A stretch of 16,079 nt of DNA from Bacteroidales bacterium (GTDB taxonomy: Bacteria > Bacteroidota > Bacteroidia > Bacteroidales > P3): positions 1-16,079 of the forward strand of contig JAGCLI010000086.1 in assembly GCA_017647065.1 (NCBI GenBank). The letters are read 5' to 3'. Below the pieces are notes generated by a model. That model saw only the letters and a program-made list of their open reading frames with translations, was not told the DNA's origin and ran no database searches. Position numbers and translations under genes: made by a program. Within the stretch, counting starts at the first letter, position 1, and each line of letters opens with the position of its first letter. Shown one piece after another: positions 5,155-12,974 of this stretch.

Positions 5155-6441
5155 TTATTCCGCTATCTCTTCAATCAAGCACTGCAAGGTTACTCTATTT
5201 TTTTGCTCAATAAGGATTCTGCCTTTTTTGTTTAGGTTTTCTATTGTTTCTTGTGTGTAATGTCGAATTGTTATCAGTTGTAAATCATTATTATATTTGA
5301 CATTGTAGTTTTGTTGCAAGGCTTCTATTAGTCTTGGCAAGACATAATCGTTTTGATCAAAGCATACAGAAAAGGTTAAGGCAGAATTTTGAATTAAATT
5401 CACCTTTACGCCAAAGGAAGACAACTCTGAGAAAATATTTGCTACGTTTTCTTCTACAATAAAGGAGAAGTCCTTTGCCGAAACGGAAAGTAAGGTTTGT
5501 TTGTCTTTGAAAATATAGTTTGGCACTAAGGGTTTCACTTCTTCGGCGTGCGTTATCACCGTTCCTTCTTTCTCTGGGTTTAGAAAACTCTTTACATAAA
5601 GTGGTATTGCTTTGTTTTCAAGTGGTTTTATTGTCTTTGGGTGAATTACTGAGGCTCCATAGTACGACAATTCTATGGCTTCACGATATGGAACTTGCTC
5701 TAATTTCTTTGCATCGGGCATTCTCTTTGGGTCTGCCGACATTAAACCATCTACATCTTTCCAAATCGTTAAGGATTTTGCCTCAAAACAATACGCAAGT
5801 ATTGCTGCAGAATAGTCAGAGCCTTCTCTACCGAGCGTTGTTGTGTATCCCTCGCGTGTAGAGCCTATAAATCCTTGCGTAAGCACTAAATCTGTTTCAA
5901 GAAATAGGTTATTGAGTTTTTCTTTTACTTCTTTTTCGGTTTTTTTCCAATCTACTTGTGCTCCACGATATGAGTTGTCTGTTTTTATTACTTCTTGTGC
6001 TGGGATAAGTCGGTGATTTATATCAAGGCTTGTCATATATAGCGAAAGAATTGCAGTAGATATTTTCTCACCGTAGGAAACTATGCTATCATAAAGAAAG
6101 TCGTAGTCCTTAGGGTTAAGACTTAGTAGGTTTTGTTTTAGGTCTAAGAAAATATCTTCTACCATAGAAAGTGCTATATCAAGAGCCGATGTGTTTTCAA
6201 ACAATTCTTTTATTATGTTTGTGTGATATGCTTTTATAAAGTCAAATTCTTCTTGATTAAAGCGTGTGAACCTGTACCATAAATCTACTATTTTCTCTAA
6301 GGAATTGGTGGTTTTGCCCATTGCGGAAACAACTACTACTCTTGCTTTTTCGTCTAATTGCAATATTGATATAACATTCTTTATTGAAGTGGCACTATTG
6401 ACCGATGCTCCACCGAACTTTTCTACGAAAATCTCTCTCAT
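5155..6441 (-). CDS. lysC: Aspartate kinase (monofunctional)
   Basis: Aspartate kinase phosphorylates L-aspartate in the first step of lysine, threonine, methionine and diaminopimelate synthesis. The 428-residue product begins MREIFVEKFGGASV, which carries the kinase motif KFGGAS. Further on are VVVVSAMGKTTN, TTLGREGSDYSAA (nucleotide and aspartate binding) and WKDVDGLMSADPK, with a C-terminal ACT region (LLSVSAKDFSFIVEENVANIFSELSSFGVKVNLIQNS) expected to sense end products. The frame runs up to 6561, but the upstream 40 residues are low-complexity and overlap a promoter box (6476-6469), so I start at 6441. The gene is divergent from ftsX. It is a lone kinase without a fused homoserine dehydrogenase. 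Confidence 0.93.
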   Translation of the reverse strand: MREIFVEKFGGASVNSATSIKNVISILQLDEKARVVVVSAMGKTTNSLEKIVDLWYRFTRFNQEEFDFIKAYHTNIIKELFENTSALDIALSMVEDIFLDLKQNLLSLNPKDYDFLYDSIVSYGEKISTAILSLYMTSLDINHRLIPAQEVIKTDNSYRGAQVDWKKTEKEVKEKLNNLFLETDLVLTQGFIGSTREGYTTTLGREGSDYSAAILAYCFEAKSLTIWKDVDGLMSADPKRMPDAKKLEQVPYREAIELSYYGASVIHPKTIKPLENKAIPLYVKSFLNPEKEGTVITHAEEVKPLVPNYIFKDKQTLLSVSAKDFSFIVEENVANIFSELSSFGVKVNLIQNSALTFSVCFDQNDYVLPRLIEALQQNYNVKYNNDLQLITIRHYTQETIENLNKKGRILIEQKNRVTLQCLIEEIAE

Positions 6442-6468
6442 AAGAATTATATTTATGGTTTCAAGCAA

Positions 6469-6476
6469 CAAAAGTA
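6469..6476 (-). promoter_or_regulatory. -7 box of lysC
   Basis: TACTTTTG on the minus strand matches TAnnTTTG. It lies 27 nt before the lysC ATG. No matching TTG was seen at the usual 19-nt distance. Confidence 0.55.
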
Positions 6477-6496
6477 AACAAAAATGAGGATTTCCA

Positions 6497-6526
6497 TTGA
6501 GTTTTTTCAAAAAAAGCGTATTTTTG
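6497..6526 (+). promoter_or_regulatory. Promoter of the ftsX operon
   Basis: TTG (6497-6499), 19 nt, then TATTTTTG (6519-6526) form a full -33/-7 match. The ATG at 6551 lies 24 nt beyond the box. This excludes the further upstream ATG at 6497 as start. Confidence 0.7.
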
Positions 6527-6550
6527 CAGGAAAATATAAAGAAAAAAATA

Positions 6551-7429
6551 ATGAAAAACAATCATAGCAACAAATCACACGGGCTTTGGAGTGCGAGTTT
6601 CTCTACAACGCTTAGCATTTCCTTGGTAATGTTTCTTCTCGGCTTTATTTTTCTTTTCATTTATCACGCCTACAATGTGTCAAACGAGATAAAAGAGCAA
6701 GTTTCCTTTACGGTATATCTTAATTCTGGCACTTCAAGCGAAGAAGCCTTGGCTTTGGAGAAAGAAATTCAACTTAATCCTAAGGTAAAGTCCACAAAAT
6801 ATATTTCACCCGAAGAGGCTGCTCAAATGATGAATAAGATAATGGGCGATAATCACCTTATGGTTTTGGATAGCGTTAATCCTTATCAAGCATCTATTGA
6901 GGTAAACCTAAAAGCTCAGTCATTGAATATCACACAAATAAGACAATTTATTTTAAGTGTTGAATCCAAAGATATAGTTGATGTTGTGGATTATAGACAT
7001 GACTTAATCACCGACATAAACAACATTATCTATAACATAAGTGCTTTTATATTTGTGCTATTCCTTTGTTTGCTATTCATCGCTATTACTCTTATCAATC
7101 ACACTATTAGACTTTCTATCAGCAACAAACGTTTGCAAATACGCTCTATGGAGTTGATTGGAGCAAAACCAAGTTTTATTAGACGTCCTTTTATTGCTAA
7201 GGGATTTATGCTTGGATTGATTGGTAGCATTGTTGCAGATGTATTTTTGGCAGGTGTTTTGTTTTGGACATATTCAAGCATCGGAGGATTAAACCTTATG
7301 GAGCATATAAAAATCTATGCGATAATTGGAATAAGTATTATAATTCTTGGAACGCTCCTAACTCTTATTTTCACAGGACGTTCAATTAGAAAAAATATGA
7401 ACTTAAAAAGTAGCAAACTTTACAGATAA
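6551..7429 (+). CDS. ftsX: Cell-division ABC-type permease FtsX
   Basis: FtsX is the membrane partner of the ATPase FtsE. In other bacteria the pair controls peptidoglycan hydrolases at the division site. The 292-residue protein has the family layout: a cytoplasmic N-terminus, TM1 (about 19-40), a large extracytoplasmic domain (about 42-160) starting EQVSFTVYLNSGTSSEEA and containing YISPEEAAQMM, then three more TM segments (about 162-183, 213-235, 250-275). The conserved cytoplasmic turn RLQIRSMELIGAKPSFIRRPF lies between TM2 and TM3. The start at 6551 (MKNNHSNKSHG) follows the promoter. It is the first gene of an operon with DUF3098 (11 nt gap), uppP and truB. ftsE is not in the window. Confidence 0.92.
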   Translation: MKNNHSNKSHGLWSASFSTTLSISLVMFLLGFIFLFIYHAYNVSNEIKEQVSFTVYLNSGTSSEEALALEKEIQLNPKVKSTKYISPEEAAQMMNKIMGDNHLMVLDSVNPYQASIEVNLKAQSLNITQIRQFILSVESKDIVDVVDYRHDLITDINNIIYNISAFIFVLFLCLLFIAITLINHTIRLSISNKRLQIRSMELIGAKPSFIRRPFIAKGFMLGLIGSIVADVFLAGVLFWTYSSIGGLNLMEHIKIYAIIGISIIILGTLLTLIFTGRSIRKNMNLKSSKLYR

Positions 7430-7440
7430 CAATATAAGAA

Positions 7441-7680
7441 ATGAAAGATAATACAGAAGAAAAGCAAGGTTTTGCCTTCGGAAAGCAAAACTACATTTGG
7501 ATGATTATAGGAGTAGTGGTTTTAATCTTGGGATATATTCTTCTTTCTGGTGGAGGAAGCGAAAATCCTGATGAATTCAACTATGCTCTTTTTAATACAA
7601 GACGTTTAGTGATTGCCCCTATTTTAATTGTTGGAGGTTTGGTAATAGAGGTTTATGCTATAATGAAAAAATCCAAATAA
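7441..7680 (+). CDS. DUF3098 family membrane protein
   Basis: This 79-residue protein has two membrane segments (YIWMIIGVVVLILGYILLSGG and LVIAPILIVGGLVIEVYAIM) joined by a short loop with NPDEFNYALFNTRRL. This is the pattern of the DUF3098 family, which Bacteroidota commonly carry between ftsX and uppP. The function is not known. The conserved position hints at a link with cell-envelope growth, which is inference. It lies 11 nt after ftsX and 7 nt before uppP. Confidence 0.85.
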   Translation: MKDNTEEKQGFAFGKQNYIWMIIGVVVLILGYILLSGGGSENPDEFNYALFNTRRLVIAPILIVGGLVIEVYAIMKKSK

Positions 7681-7687
7681 TTAGAAA

Positions 7688-8482
7688 ATGGAAATCTTTG
7701 AAGCAATCATTATAGCAATAGTTGAAGGTCTTACAGAGTTTCTTCCTGTTTCTTCAACCGGGCACATGATTATCACACAAGGTGTTTTAGGAATGGAAAG
7801 CACCGATTTTGTAAAACTATTCACTATTTGCATTCAGTTTGGTGCAATTCTTTCTGTCCTTGTTATTTATTGGAAGAGATTTTTTCAAACAATGAATTTC
7901 TATTGGAAGCTCTTAGTGGCTTTTCTTCCTGCTGCAATAATAGGTTTCTTAGCAGGAGACTTGATAGACTCTGTTTTGGAAAACGTTTGGGTAGTTTCCG
8001 TTATGTTAATCATAGGAGGAGTATTTATGCTCTTTGTTGATAAATGGTTTAACAAGCCTTCACAAGACCAAACTATTACTTACAAAAAGAGTTTCTTTAT
8101 TGGCTTGGTGCAATGTATTGCAATGATTCCGGGAGTGAGCCGTTCTATGGCTACAATCGTTGGAGGGATGAGCCAAAAGCTTTCAAGAGAAACCGCAGCA
8201 GAGTTTTCGTTCTTCTTAGCCGTACCTACAATGCTTGCAGCCTCAGGATACAAACTCTTAAAAGCAATATTAGAGCCCGGAGGCGTGCAAATGCTAACAG
8301 ATAACATAGTTCCGTTGATTGTAGGTAATGTTGTAGCTTTCATTGTTGCAATTTTAGCAATCAAATTCTTTATTAGTTTTCTTACAAAGCACGGATTCAA
8401 AGCCTTTGGCTACTATAGAATTATCGTAGGTGCGCTAATCATCATCTTAATGCTTTGTGGTGTAAATCTTTCTGTGGCATAA
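7688..8482 (+). CDS. uppP: Undecaprenyl-diphosphatase UppP (BacA family)
   Basis: UppP removes a phosphate from undecaprenyl pyrophosphate so the lipid carrier can be reused for peptidoglycan and other surface polymers; the activity also gives bacitracin tolerance. The 264-residue integral membrane protein carries both family signatures: [16 protein letters not shown] (13-28), with the catalytic glutamate and histidine region, and [14 protein letters not shown] (148-161), with the essential arginine. About seven to eight hydrophobic helices are seen. Its stop overlaps the truB start by one base (TAATG), which suggests translational coupling. Confidence 0.96.
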   Translation: MEIFEAIIIAIVEGLTEFLPVSSTGHMIITQGVLGMESTDFVKLFTICIQFGAILSVLVIYWKRFFQTMNFYWKLLVAFLPAAIIGFLAGDLIDSVLENVWVVSVMLIIGGVFMLFVDKWFNKPSQDQTITYKKSFFIGLVQCIAMIPGVSRSMATIVGGMSQKLSRETAAEFSFFLAVPTMLAASGYKLLKAILEPGGVQMLTDNIVPLIVGNVVAFIVAILAIKFFISFLTKHGFKAFGYYRIIVGALIIILMLCGVNLSVA

Positions 8483-9171
8483 TGATTGATTTAGAAAAAG
8501 GAGGCGTTATTCTTCTTAACAAACCTTATGAGTGGACTTCGTTTCAAGCAGTTAATAAGGTTAAGTATTTATTAAAACACTATTACGACTTAAAGAAAGT
8601 AAAGATTGGGCATGCTGGAACGTTAGATCCTTTGGCTACAGGCTTGCTTATTCTTTGCATTGGTAAGTACACAAAAAAGATTGAGGAGTATCAAGCACAA
8701 GAAAAGGAATACACAGGTACGTTTTACCTTGGTGCAACAACTCCATGCTTTGATAAGGAAAAAGAAATCGATAACTACTACCCTACTGAGCATATAACAG
8801 AGGAAGATATTTACAAGGCAGCAGAGCATTTCTTAGGAGAGCAAGAACAAGTACCGCCTGTGTTTTCGGCTTTGAAAGTAAACGGAGTTAGAGCCTACGC
8901 CTTCGCAAGAGAAAATAAAGACGTAGAACTCAAATCAAGAAAAATCACAATCAAAGAGTTTGAAATCACTCGCATTGCTATGCCAGAGGTAGATTTTAGA
9001 ATAGTTTGCTCAAAAGGAACCTACATAAGAAGCATCTCAAGAGATTTTGGCAGTTATTTAAATTCCGGAGCCTATCTCACAGCCCTATGCCGTACAAGAA
9101 TAGGCGAATACACCCTAAAACAAGCCCAAGAATTAGAAGACATTATTTCCGAATACGAAAACAAAGAATAA
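8482..9171 (+). CDS. truB: tRNA pseudouridine(55) synthase
   Basis: TruB makes pseudouridine 55 in the T-loop of tRNAs. The 229-residue protein starts [22 protein letters not shown] and contains [13 protein letters not shown], with the catalytic aspartate at residue 49. Other family phrases are [38 protein letters not shown], and [16 protein letters not shown] near the C-terminus. The start at 8482 overlaps the uppP stop by one base; the upstream extension lies inside uppP and is not used. It is the last gene of the operon. In many relatives queA follows, but here a terminator and the convergent dnaK follow. Confidence 0.96.
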   Translation: MIDLEKGGVILLNKPYEWTSFQAVNKVKYLLKHYYDLKKVKIGHAGTLDPLATGLLILCIGKYTKKIEEYQAQEKEYTGTFYLGATTPCFDKEKEIDNYYPTEHITEEDIYKAAEHFLGEQEQVPPVFSALKVNGVRAYAFARENKDVELKSRKITIKEFEITRIAMPEVDFRIVCSKGTYIRSISRDFGSYLNSGAYLTALCRTRIGEYTLKQAQELEDIISEYENKE

Positions 9172-9201
9172 AAAGAGTGCAACGTTAAGTTACACTCTTT
9201 T
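9171..9201. terminator. Bidirectional terminator between truB and dnaK
   Basis: AAAAGAGTG (9171-9179) pairs with CACTCTTTT (9193-9201), with an inner AAC/GTT extension. It begins at the last base of the truB stop codon. T-runs flank it in both directions, so it can serve both convergent genes. Confidence 0.8.
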
Positions 9202-9235
9202 GTTAATAAATTATTGTTTAATTAAATTTTTTAAA

Positions 9236-11134
9236 TTATTTCACTTCTTCAAAATCTGCATCAGTTACTTCTCCGTCTTGGTCATTAGAAGAATTGTTTG
9301 ATTGATTTTGTGGTTGTTCTTGTTGAGCTCCGCCTTGTTGTGAATACATATCTGCTGAGGCTGCTTGGAATACTGTATTTAATTTTTCTGTTGCTGCGTC
9401 TATTGCAGGTATATTCTTAGCTGCGTGTGCATCTTTCAATTCTTTTAAAGCACTTTCTATTTCAGACTTTTTGTCAGCAGGTAATTTATCACCGTTTTCT
9501 TTCAATGCTTTTTCTACTTGGAAAATCATTGCGTCTGCTCCGTTGATTTTATCTGCTTCTTCTTTCAATTTCTTGTCAGCTTCTGCATTCGCTTCTGCTT
9601 CTGCTTTCATTCTCTTGATTTCATCTTCACTCAATCCGCTTGATGCTTCAATTCTTATTGATTGTTGTTTTTGTGTTGCTTTATCCATTGCTGATACATT
9701 CAAGATTCCGTTTGCGTCAATGTCGAATGTAACTTCAATTTGTGGAACTCCTCTTTGTGCAGGTGGTATTCCGTCTAAGATAAATCTACCTATTGTTTTG
9801 TTATCTGTTGCTCTTGTTCTTTCTCCTTGTAGAACGTGGATTTCAACTGATGGTTGATTGTCTTGGGCTGTTGAGAACACTTGTGATTTTTTTGTAGGTA
9901 TTGTTGTGTTTGCATCAATTAGTTTTGTCATCACACCTCCTAAGGTTTCGATTCCTAATGCCAATGGAGTTCCGTCAATTAATAATACATCTTTTACTTC
10001 TCCTGTTAATACTCCTCCTTGAATTGCTGCTCCTACTGCTACTACTTCGTCTGGGTTTACGCCTTTTGAAGGTGCTTTTCCAAAGAATTGTTCTACTATT
10101 TGTTGAATTGCTGGTATTCTTGTGCTACCTCCTACAAGGATTACTTCGTTGATTTGATTTTTGTCAAGACCTGCATCTGCTAATGCTTTTTTACAAGGTT
10201 CAATTGTTGCTTTTATCAAATCATCACACAATTGTTCAAATTTTGCTCTTGTTAATGTGCGAACTAAGTGTTGAGGAACGCCGTCTATTGGCATTATATA
10301 AGGTAGGTTAATCTCTGTTGTTGTAGAAGAAGACAATTCTATTTTTGCTTTTTCTGCTGCTTCTTTCAAACGTTGTAAAGCCATAGGGTCTTTTCTTAAA
10401 TCAACGTTGAAATCACTCATGAATTCTTGTGCTAACCAATCGATAATTCTTTTATCAAAATCATCTCCTCCAAGGTGTGTATCTCCGTTTGTTGATTTTA
10501 CTTCAAATACTCCATCTCCAAGTTCCAAAATTGAAATATCGAATGTACCTCCTCCTAAGTCAAAAACTGCAATATTAGCATCTGAATCTTTCTTATCTAA
10601 TCCGTAAGCTAAGGCTGCAGCTGTTGGTTCGTTGATAATTCTTCTTACTTTTAAGCCTGCAATTTCTCCTGCTTCTTTTGTTGATTGACGTTGTGCGTCA
10701 TTAAAGTATGCAGGGACTGTAATAACTGCTTCTGTTACTTCTTGACCAAGGTAGTCTTCTGCTGTTTTTTTCATTTTTTGAAGAATGATTGCAGAAATTT
10801 CTTGTGGAGAATATAATCTTCCGTCTATATCTACTCTTGGAGTATTGTTATCTCCTTTTACTACTTTATAAGGAACGCTTGAAACCTCATCTGCTACTCT
10901 GTCAAATGTTTCTCCCATAAATCTTTTTATTGAATAAATAGTATTATGAGGATTAGTTATTGCTTGACGTTTTGCTGGATCTCCTACTTTTCTTTCTCCT
11001 GATGATACGAATCCTACAACTGATGGAGTTGTTCTTCTTCCTTCGCTATTTGCAATTACAACAGGTTCGTTTCCTTCCATTACAGAAACACAACTATTTG
11101 TTGTCCCTAAGTCTATTCCTATTATTTTTCCCAT
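9236..11134 (-). CDS. dnaK: Hsp70 chaperone DnaK
   Basis: DnaK is the ATP-driven cytoplasmic chaperone that works with DnaJ and GrpE. The 632-residue product is full length. It begins [21 protein letters not shown]. The ATPase domain (about 1-375) shows [35 protein letters not shown] and [16 protein letters not shown]. The interdomain linker is [19 protein letters not shown], and the substrate-binding domain includes [25 protein letters not shown]. The helical lid ends in a glutamine/asparagine-rich tail and EEVK. Neither dnaJ nor grpE is next to it, so the gene is alone. Its 245-nt upstream region carries an inverted repeat and a sigma-54-like element, described separately. Confidence 0.98.
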   Translation of the reverse strand: MGKIIGIDLGTTNSCVSVMEGNEPVVIANSEGRRTTPSVVGFVSSGERKVGDPAKRQAITNPHNTIYSIKRFMGETFDRVADEVSSVPYKVVKGDNNTPRVDIDGRLYSPQEISAIILQKMKKTAEDYLGQEVTEAVITVPAYFNDAQRQSTKEAGEIAGLKVRRIINEPTAAALAYGLDKKDSDANIAVFDLGGGTFDISILELGDGVFEVKSTNGDTHLGGDDFDKRIIDWLAQEFMSDFNVDLRKDPMALQRLKEAAEKAKIELSSSTTTEINLPYIMPIDGVPQHLVRTLTRAKFEQLCDDLIKATIEPCKKALADAGLDKNQINEVILVGGSTRIPAIQQIVEQFFGKAPSKGVNPDEVVAVGAAIQGGVLTGEVKDVLLIDGTPLALGIETLGGVMTKLIDANTTIPTKKSQVFSTAQDNQPSVEIHVLQGERTRATDNKTIGRFILDGIPPAQRGVPQIEVTFDIDANGILNVSAMDKATQKQQSIRIEASSGLSEDEIKRMKAEAEANAEADKKLKEEADKINGADAMIFQVEKALKENGDKLPADKKSEIESALKELKDAHAAKNIPAIDAATEKLNTVFQAASADMYSQQGGAQQEQPQNQSNNSSNDQDGEVTDADFEEVK

Positions 11135-11185
11135 GATTTTATTTTTTTTATTTGTTTATATTCTCAATTCTTTGCCCATATATAA

Positions 11186-11201
11186 ACAAATTTTGTGCCA
11201 A
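11186..11201 (-). promoter_or_regulatory. Sigma-54-like element upstream of dnaK
   Basis: On the minus strand TTGGCAC, five nt, then TTGT resemble the -24/-12 promoter of sigma-54 (TTGGCAC-N5-TTGC). The -24 half is perfect. The -12 half has T where C is expected. No clean TAnnTTTG box was found upstream of dnaK; TATATATG nearby has one mismatch. Confidence 0.3.
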
Positions 11202-11223
11202 AATAGTTCATTGACACAAAAAA

Positions 11224-11236
11224 TGACAATTTGTCA
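11224..11236. promoter_or_regulatory. Perfect inverted repeat TGACAA-T-TTGTCA upstream of dnaK
   Basis: This 13-nt palindrome lies about 90 nt before the dnaK start. A further TGACA is found at 11212-11216, 12 nt away in direct orientation. It could be an operator or activator site for dnaK; it is not the CIRCE element. Confidence 0.4.
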
Positions 11237-11255
11237 CAAACAAAAGATTGTTTAC

Positions 11256-11379
11256 TGACAAAAAAGATTTTGAATATCAAAAAAAGTCTTTGTTTTTTTC
11301 AAAAAAATCAAAGAAAAAATTTAGAAAATCAAAGGTTTTTTTCAAAAAAACAAAGAAAAAATCCAGCAAGTCTAACTTA
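11256..11379. repeat. A/T-tract direct repeat between EamA and dnaK
   Basis: Two copies of a unit made of T7-C-A7 followed by CAAAGAAAAAAT lie 43 nt apart (11293-11324 and 11336-11365). Each can fold into an almost pure A-T hairpin. This may be the weak terminator of the minus-strand EamA gene. Similar CTTTG/T-tract sequence occurs at 3287-3347. No gene is seen here. Confidence 0.5.
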
Positions 11380-12324
11380 CTAATTATCAGAGGATTTATT
11401 TTGACTCTCTTTCAAAGATTTTTCTTGTAAAACTTGCGCTCTACTCTTGCTTTGTGTTACAATATAAACTCCTAAAAAGACTAAAACTGTTGCTAAACTT
11501 TGTTTTAAACCAAAAATTCCAAGACCCATAATAACCGAAAGAATGGTTGTAACTATTGGTTGAAGGTAATTATACATTGAAAGCGTAGTTGGACGAATGC
11601 GAGTCTGCCCTATTGGAATTAAAAGATAAGTTAAGAATGTAGCACCGAGTATTACGTAAGTTATTTTTAAGGTTATATCCCAAGTGATTTGAGAATATTC
11701 TATTGTAGAGAGATGAGAAAATGTAAAAGGTGTTGATATTATTGTACCGAAAAGAAACATCCATTTCATCAATGTTATTGGATGATTTCTTTGAATAAGG
11801 GGTTTAAATGCTGTAAGATACAATCCGTATGAAAGACAACTTACAAAACATATCATATTTCCTACCCAAGTAGAATTTGTTGCTGCATTTGCCGAAGAAA
11901 GAATAAGAATTAAGGCTCCGCTACAGCCAACCAAAACTCCAAAAACTTTTTTTAATGTTATTGGCTCTTTAACAAAAATTGCTGAAAATATCATTGTAAC
12001 AATTGGAGTTAGGCTTACAACTATAGAAGCATCGACAGGAGAGGTTTTAGACAAACCATAAACAAAGGAAGTTTGATTTAAGACAACTCCAAACAAAGAA
12101 GCAAGAAGAAAAAAAGGAATATCTTTCTTATTAGCCTTTGGAATTTTAAAGAGAATGGAAACTAACCAAAAAACTATCGTTGCTCCAATAAAACGAAGAT
12201 AAGTTAAGGCGAGTGCATCTATTTGTAAAGAGGAATTAAGAATACTTTTGGTTATAGGGGTATTTATTCCAAATATTAGATTTACAGCAAAAATTGCTAA
12301 ATGTCCTACGTAGGTTTGTTTCAT
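11380..12324 (-). CDS. EamA/DMT-superfamily transporter
   Basis: This 314-residue inner-membrane protein has about ten hydrophobic helices in two EamA repeats. The first (about 1-140) contains LIFGINTPITKSIL, LTYLRFIGATIVFWLV and VSLTPIVTMIFSAIFVKEPITLKKVFGVLVGCSGALIL. The second (about 155-300) contains SYGLYLTAFKPLI, LSMYNYLQPIVTTILSVIMGLGIFG and LVFLGVYIVTQSK. The two halves end in the same phrase type, as is normal for this family. Members export amino acids, nucleotides or other metabolites. The substrate cannot be told from sequence. A hairpin stands 24 nt before the start, so it probably has its own promoter, though no TAnnTTTG box was found. Confidence 0.9.
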   Translation of the reverse strand: MKQTYVGHLAIFAVNLIFGINTPITKSILNSSLQIDALALTYLRFIGATIVFWLVSILFKIPKANKKDIPFFLLASLFGVVLNQTSFVYGLSKTSPVDASIVVSLTPIVTMIFSAIFVKEPITLKKVFGVLVGCSGALILILSSANAATNSTWVGNMICFVSCLSYGLYLTAFKPLIQRNHPITLMKWMFLFGTIISTPFTFSHLSTIEYSQITWDITLKITYVILGATFLTYLLIPIGQTRIRPTTLSMYNYLQPIVTTILSVIMGLGIFGLKQSLATVLVFLGVYIVTQSKSRAQVLQEKSLKESQNKSSDN

Positions 12325-12347
12325 TTTAAATTTTGATTATTTTTCAT

Positions 12348-12386
12348 AAAAGGTGCAGACTACTTTTGTGTAAGTCTGCACCTTTT
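12348..12386. terminator. Strong hairpin between the secreted-protein gene and EamA
   Basis: A perfect 14-bp stem (AAAAGGTGCAGACT 12348-12361, AGTCTGCACCTTTT 12373-12386, loop 11 nt) is flanked by T4-T5 on both strands. It lies about 84 nt after the minus-strand gene 12470-12850 and should end its transcript. Confidence 0.75.
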
Positions 12387-12395
12387 TATATTTGA

Positions 12396-12412
12396 CATAA
12401 CACATTGTTATG
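12396..12412. promoter_or_regulatory. Inverted repeat CATAACA-CAT-TGTTATG
   Basis: A perfect 7-bp inverted repeat with a 3-nt spacer lies between the secreted-protein gene and the EamA terminator hairpin. It has the size of a dimeric-repressor operator, but no regulator gene is nearby to link it to. Confidence 0.35.
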
Positions 12413-12469
12413 CTAATTGTCCCAAGTATTTTTTGTTAAAACGTTAAAAAGAATTATCAATCAATAAGC

Positions 12470-12850
12470 CTATATGCGTAAAACTTGTCGCATTTCAGAC
12501 GTTTGACAAATAGGTTTATTATTGATTTCTTTTTTATCAAATAAGGCTATTTTTTGTTCTAACTTATTGATTTTATTTTGCTCTACAAACGAATCATTGT
12601 CTTGCGATGAGCCTCCGAAACCTTGTCTTCTTTCAGAAATAAGAACATTCATTTGTCCTTTTTGAGACTGTTGAGAATCGGTAATATTGTTAGTCTTTGC
12701 TAATTTTATAGATTTAGCAATTTTCAGCCTTACAATACTTGACGGAGTGCCTTGAACAGAGAAAGAATTGCCTATTGTGTGCGAACTAAACATACACACA
12801 ACAAACAAAATCAAGAATAACGCAACCTTTTTCAGTGTTTTATATTTCAT
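12470..12850 (-). CDS. Small secreted protein of unknown function
   Basis: I do not recognise this 126-residue protein. It begins MKYKTLKKVALFLILFVVCMFSS, a clear signal peptide. The rest is polar, rich in K, N, Q and S, with a possible short coiled coil (EQNKINKLEQKIALFDKKE). An upstream in-frame ATG at 12871 is rejected because it overlaps the -7 box at 12876-12869. The gene is divergent from the hydrogenase-like gene, with 124 nt between the starts. The promoter box and signal peptide argue that it is real, though no family can be named. Confidence 0.6.
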   Translation of the reverse strand: MKYKTLKKVALFLILFVVCMFSSHTIGNSFSVQGTPSSIVRLKIAKSIKLAKTNNITDSQQSQKGQMNVLISERRQGFGGSSQDNDSFVEQNKINKLEQKIALFDKKEINNKPICQTSEMRQVLRI

Positions 12851-12868
12851 TCCTCTTTCCTTGAACTG

Positions 12869-12876
12869 CAAAATTA
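12869..12876 (-). promoter_or_regulatory. -7 box of the small secreted-protein gene
   Basis: TAATTTTG on the minus strand matches TAnnTTTG. It lies 18 nt before the ATG at 12850. No clear -33 TTG was seen. Confidence 0.5.
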
Positions 12877-12917
12877 TAAAAAGATTTATAAATAAACGAA
12901 GCTTTTTTTACTTTTGT

Positions 12918-12948
12918 TTTGCAGAAAAGAAAAAAAAGTGTAGTTTTG
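12918..12948 (+). promoter_or_regulatory. Promoter of the hydrogenase-like gene
   Basis: TTTG (12918-12921), 19 nt, then TAGTTTTG (12941-12948) match the Bacteroidota consensus fully. The ATG at 12975 is 26 nt beyond the box, which supports that start over the open frame extending back to 12768. Confidence 0.7.
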
Positions 12949-12974
12949 ACAAGTTTTGTATATACATATTTATT

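Noticed and set aside
8499..8504. AGGAGG as a ribosome binding site
   Set aside because: It lies inside truB (codons for KGG) and no start codon follows at a suitable distance.
9471..10152. Plus-strand open frames opposite dnaK
   Set aside because: They are antisense shadows of a highly conserved gene, rich in leucine or serine from its codon pattern, with no promoter.
12361..12368. TACTTTTG as a plus-strand promoter box
   Set aside because: It lies in the loop of a terminator hairpin and no plus-strand gene follows for 600 nt.
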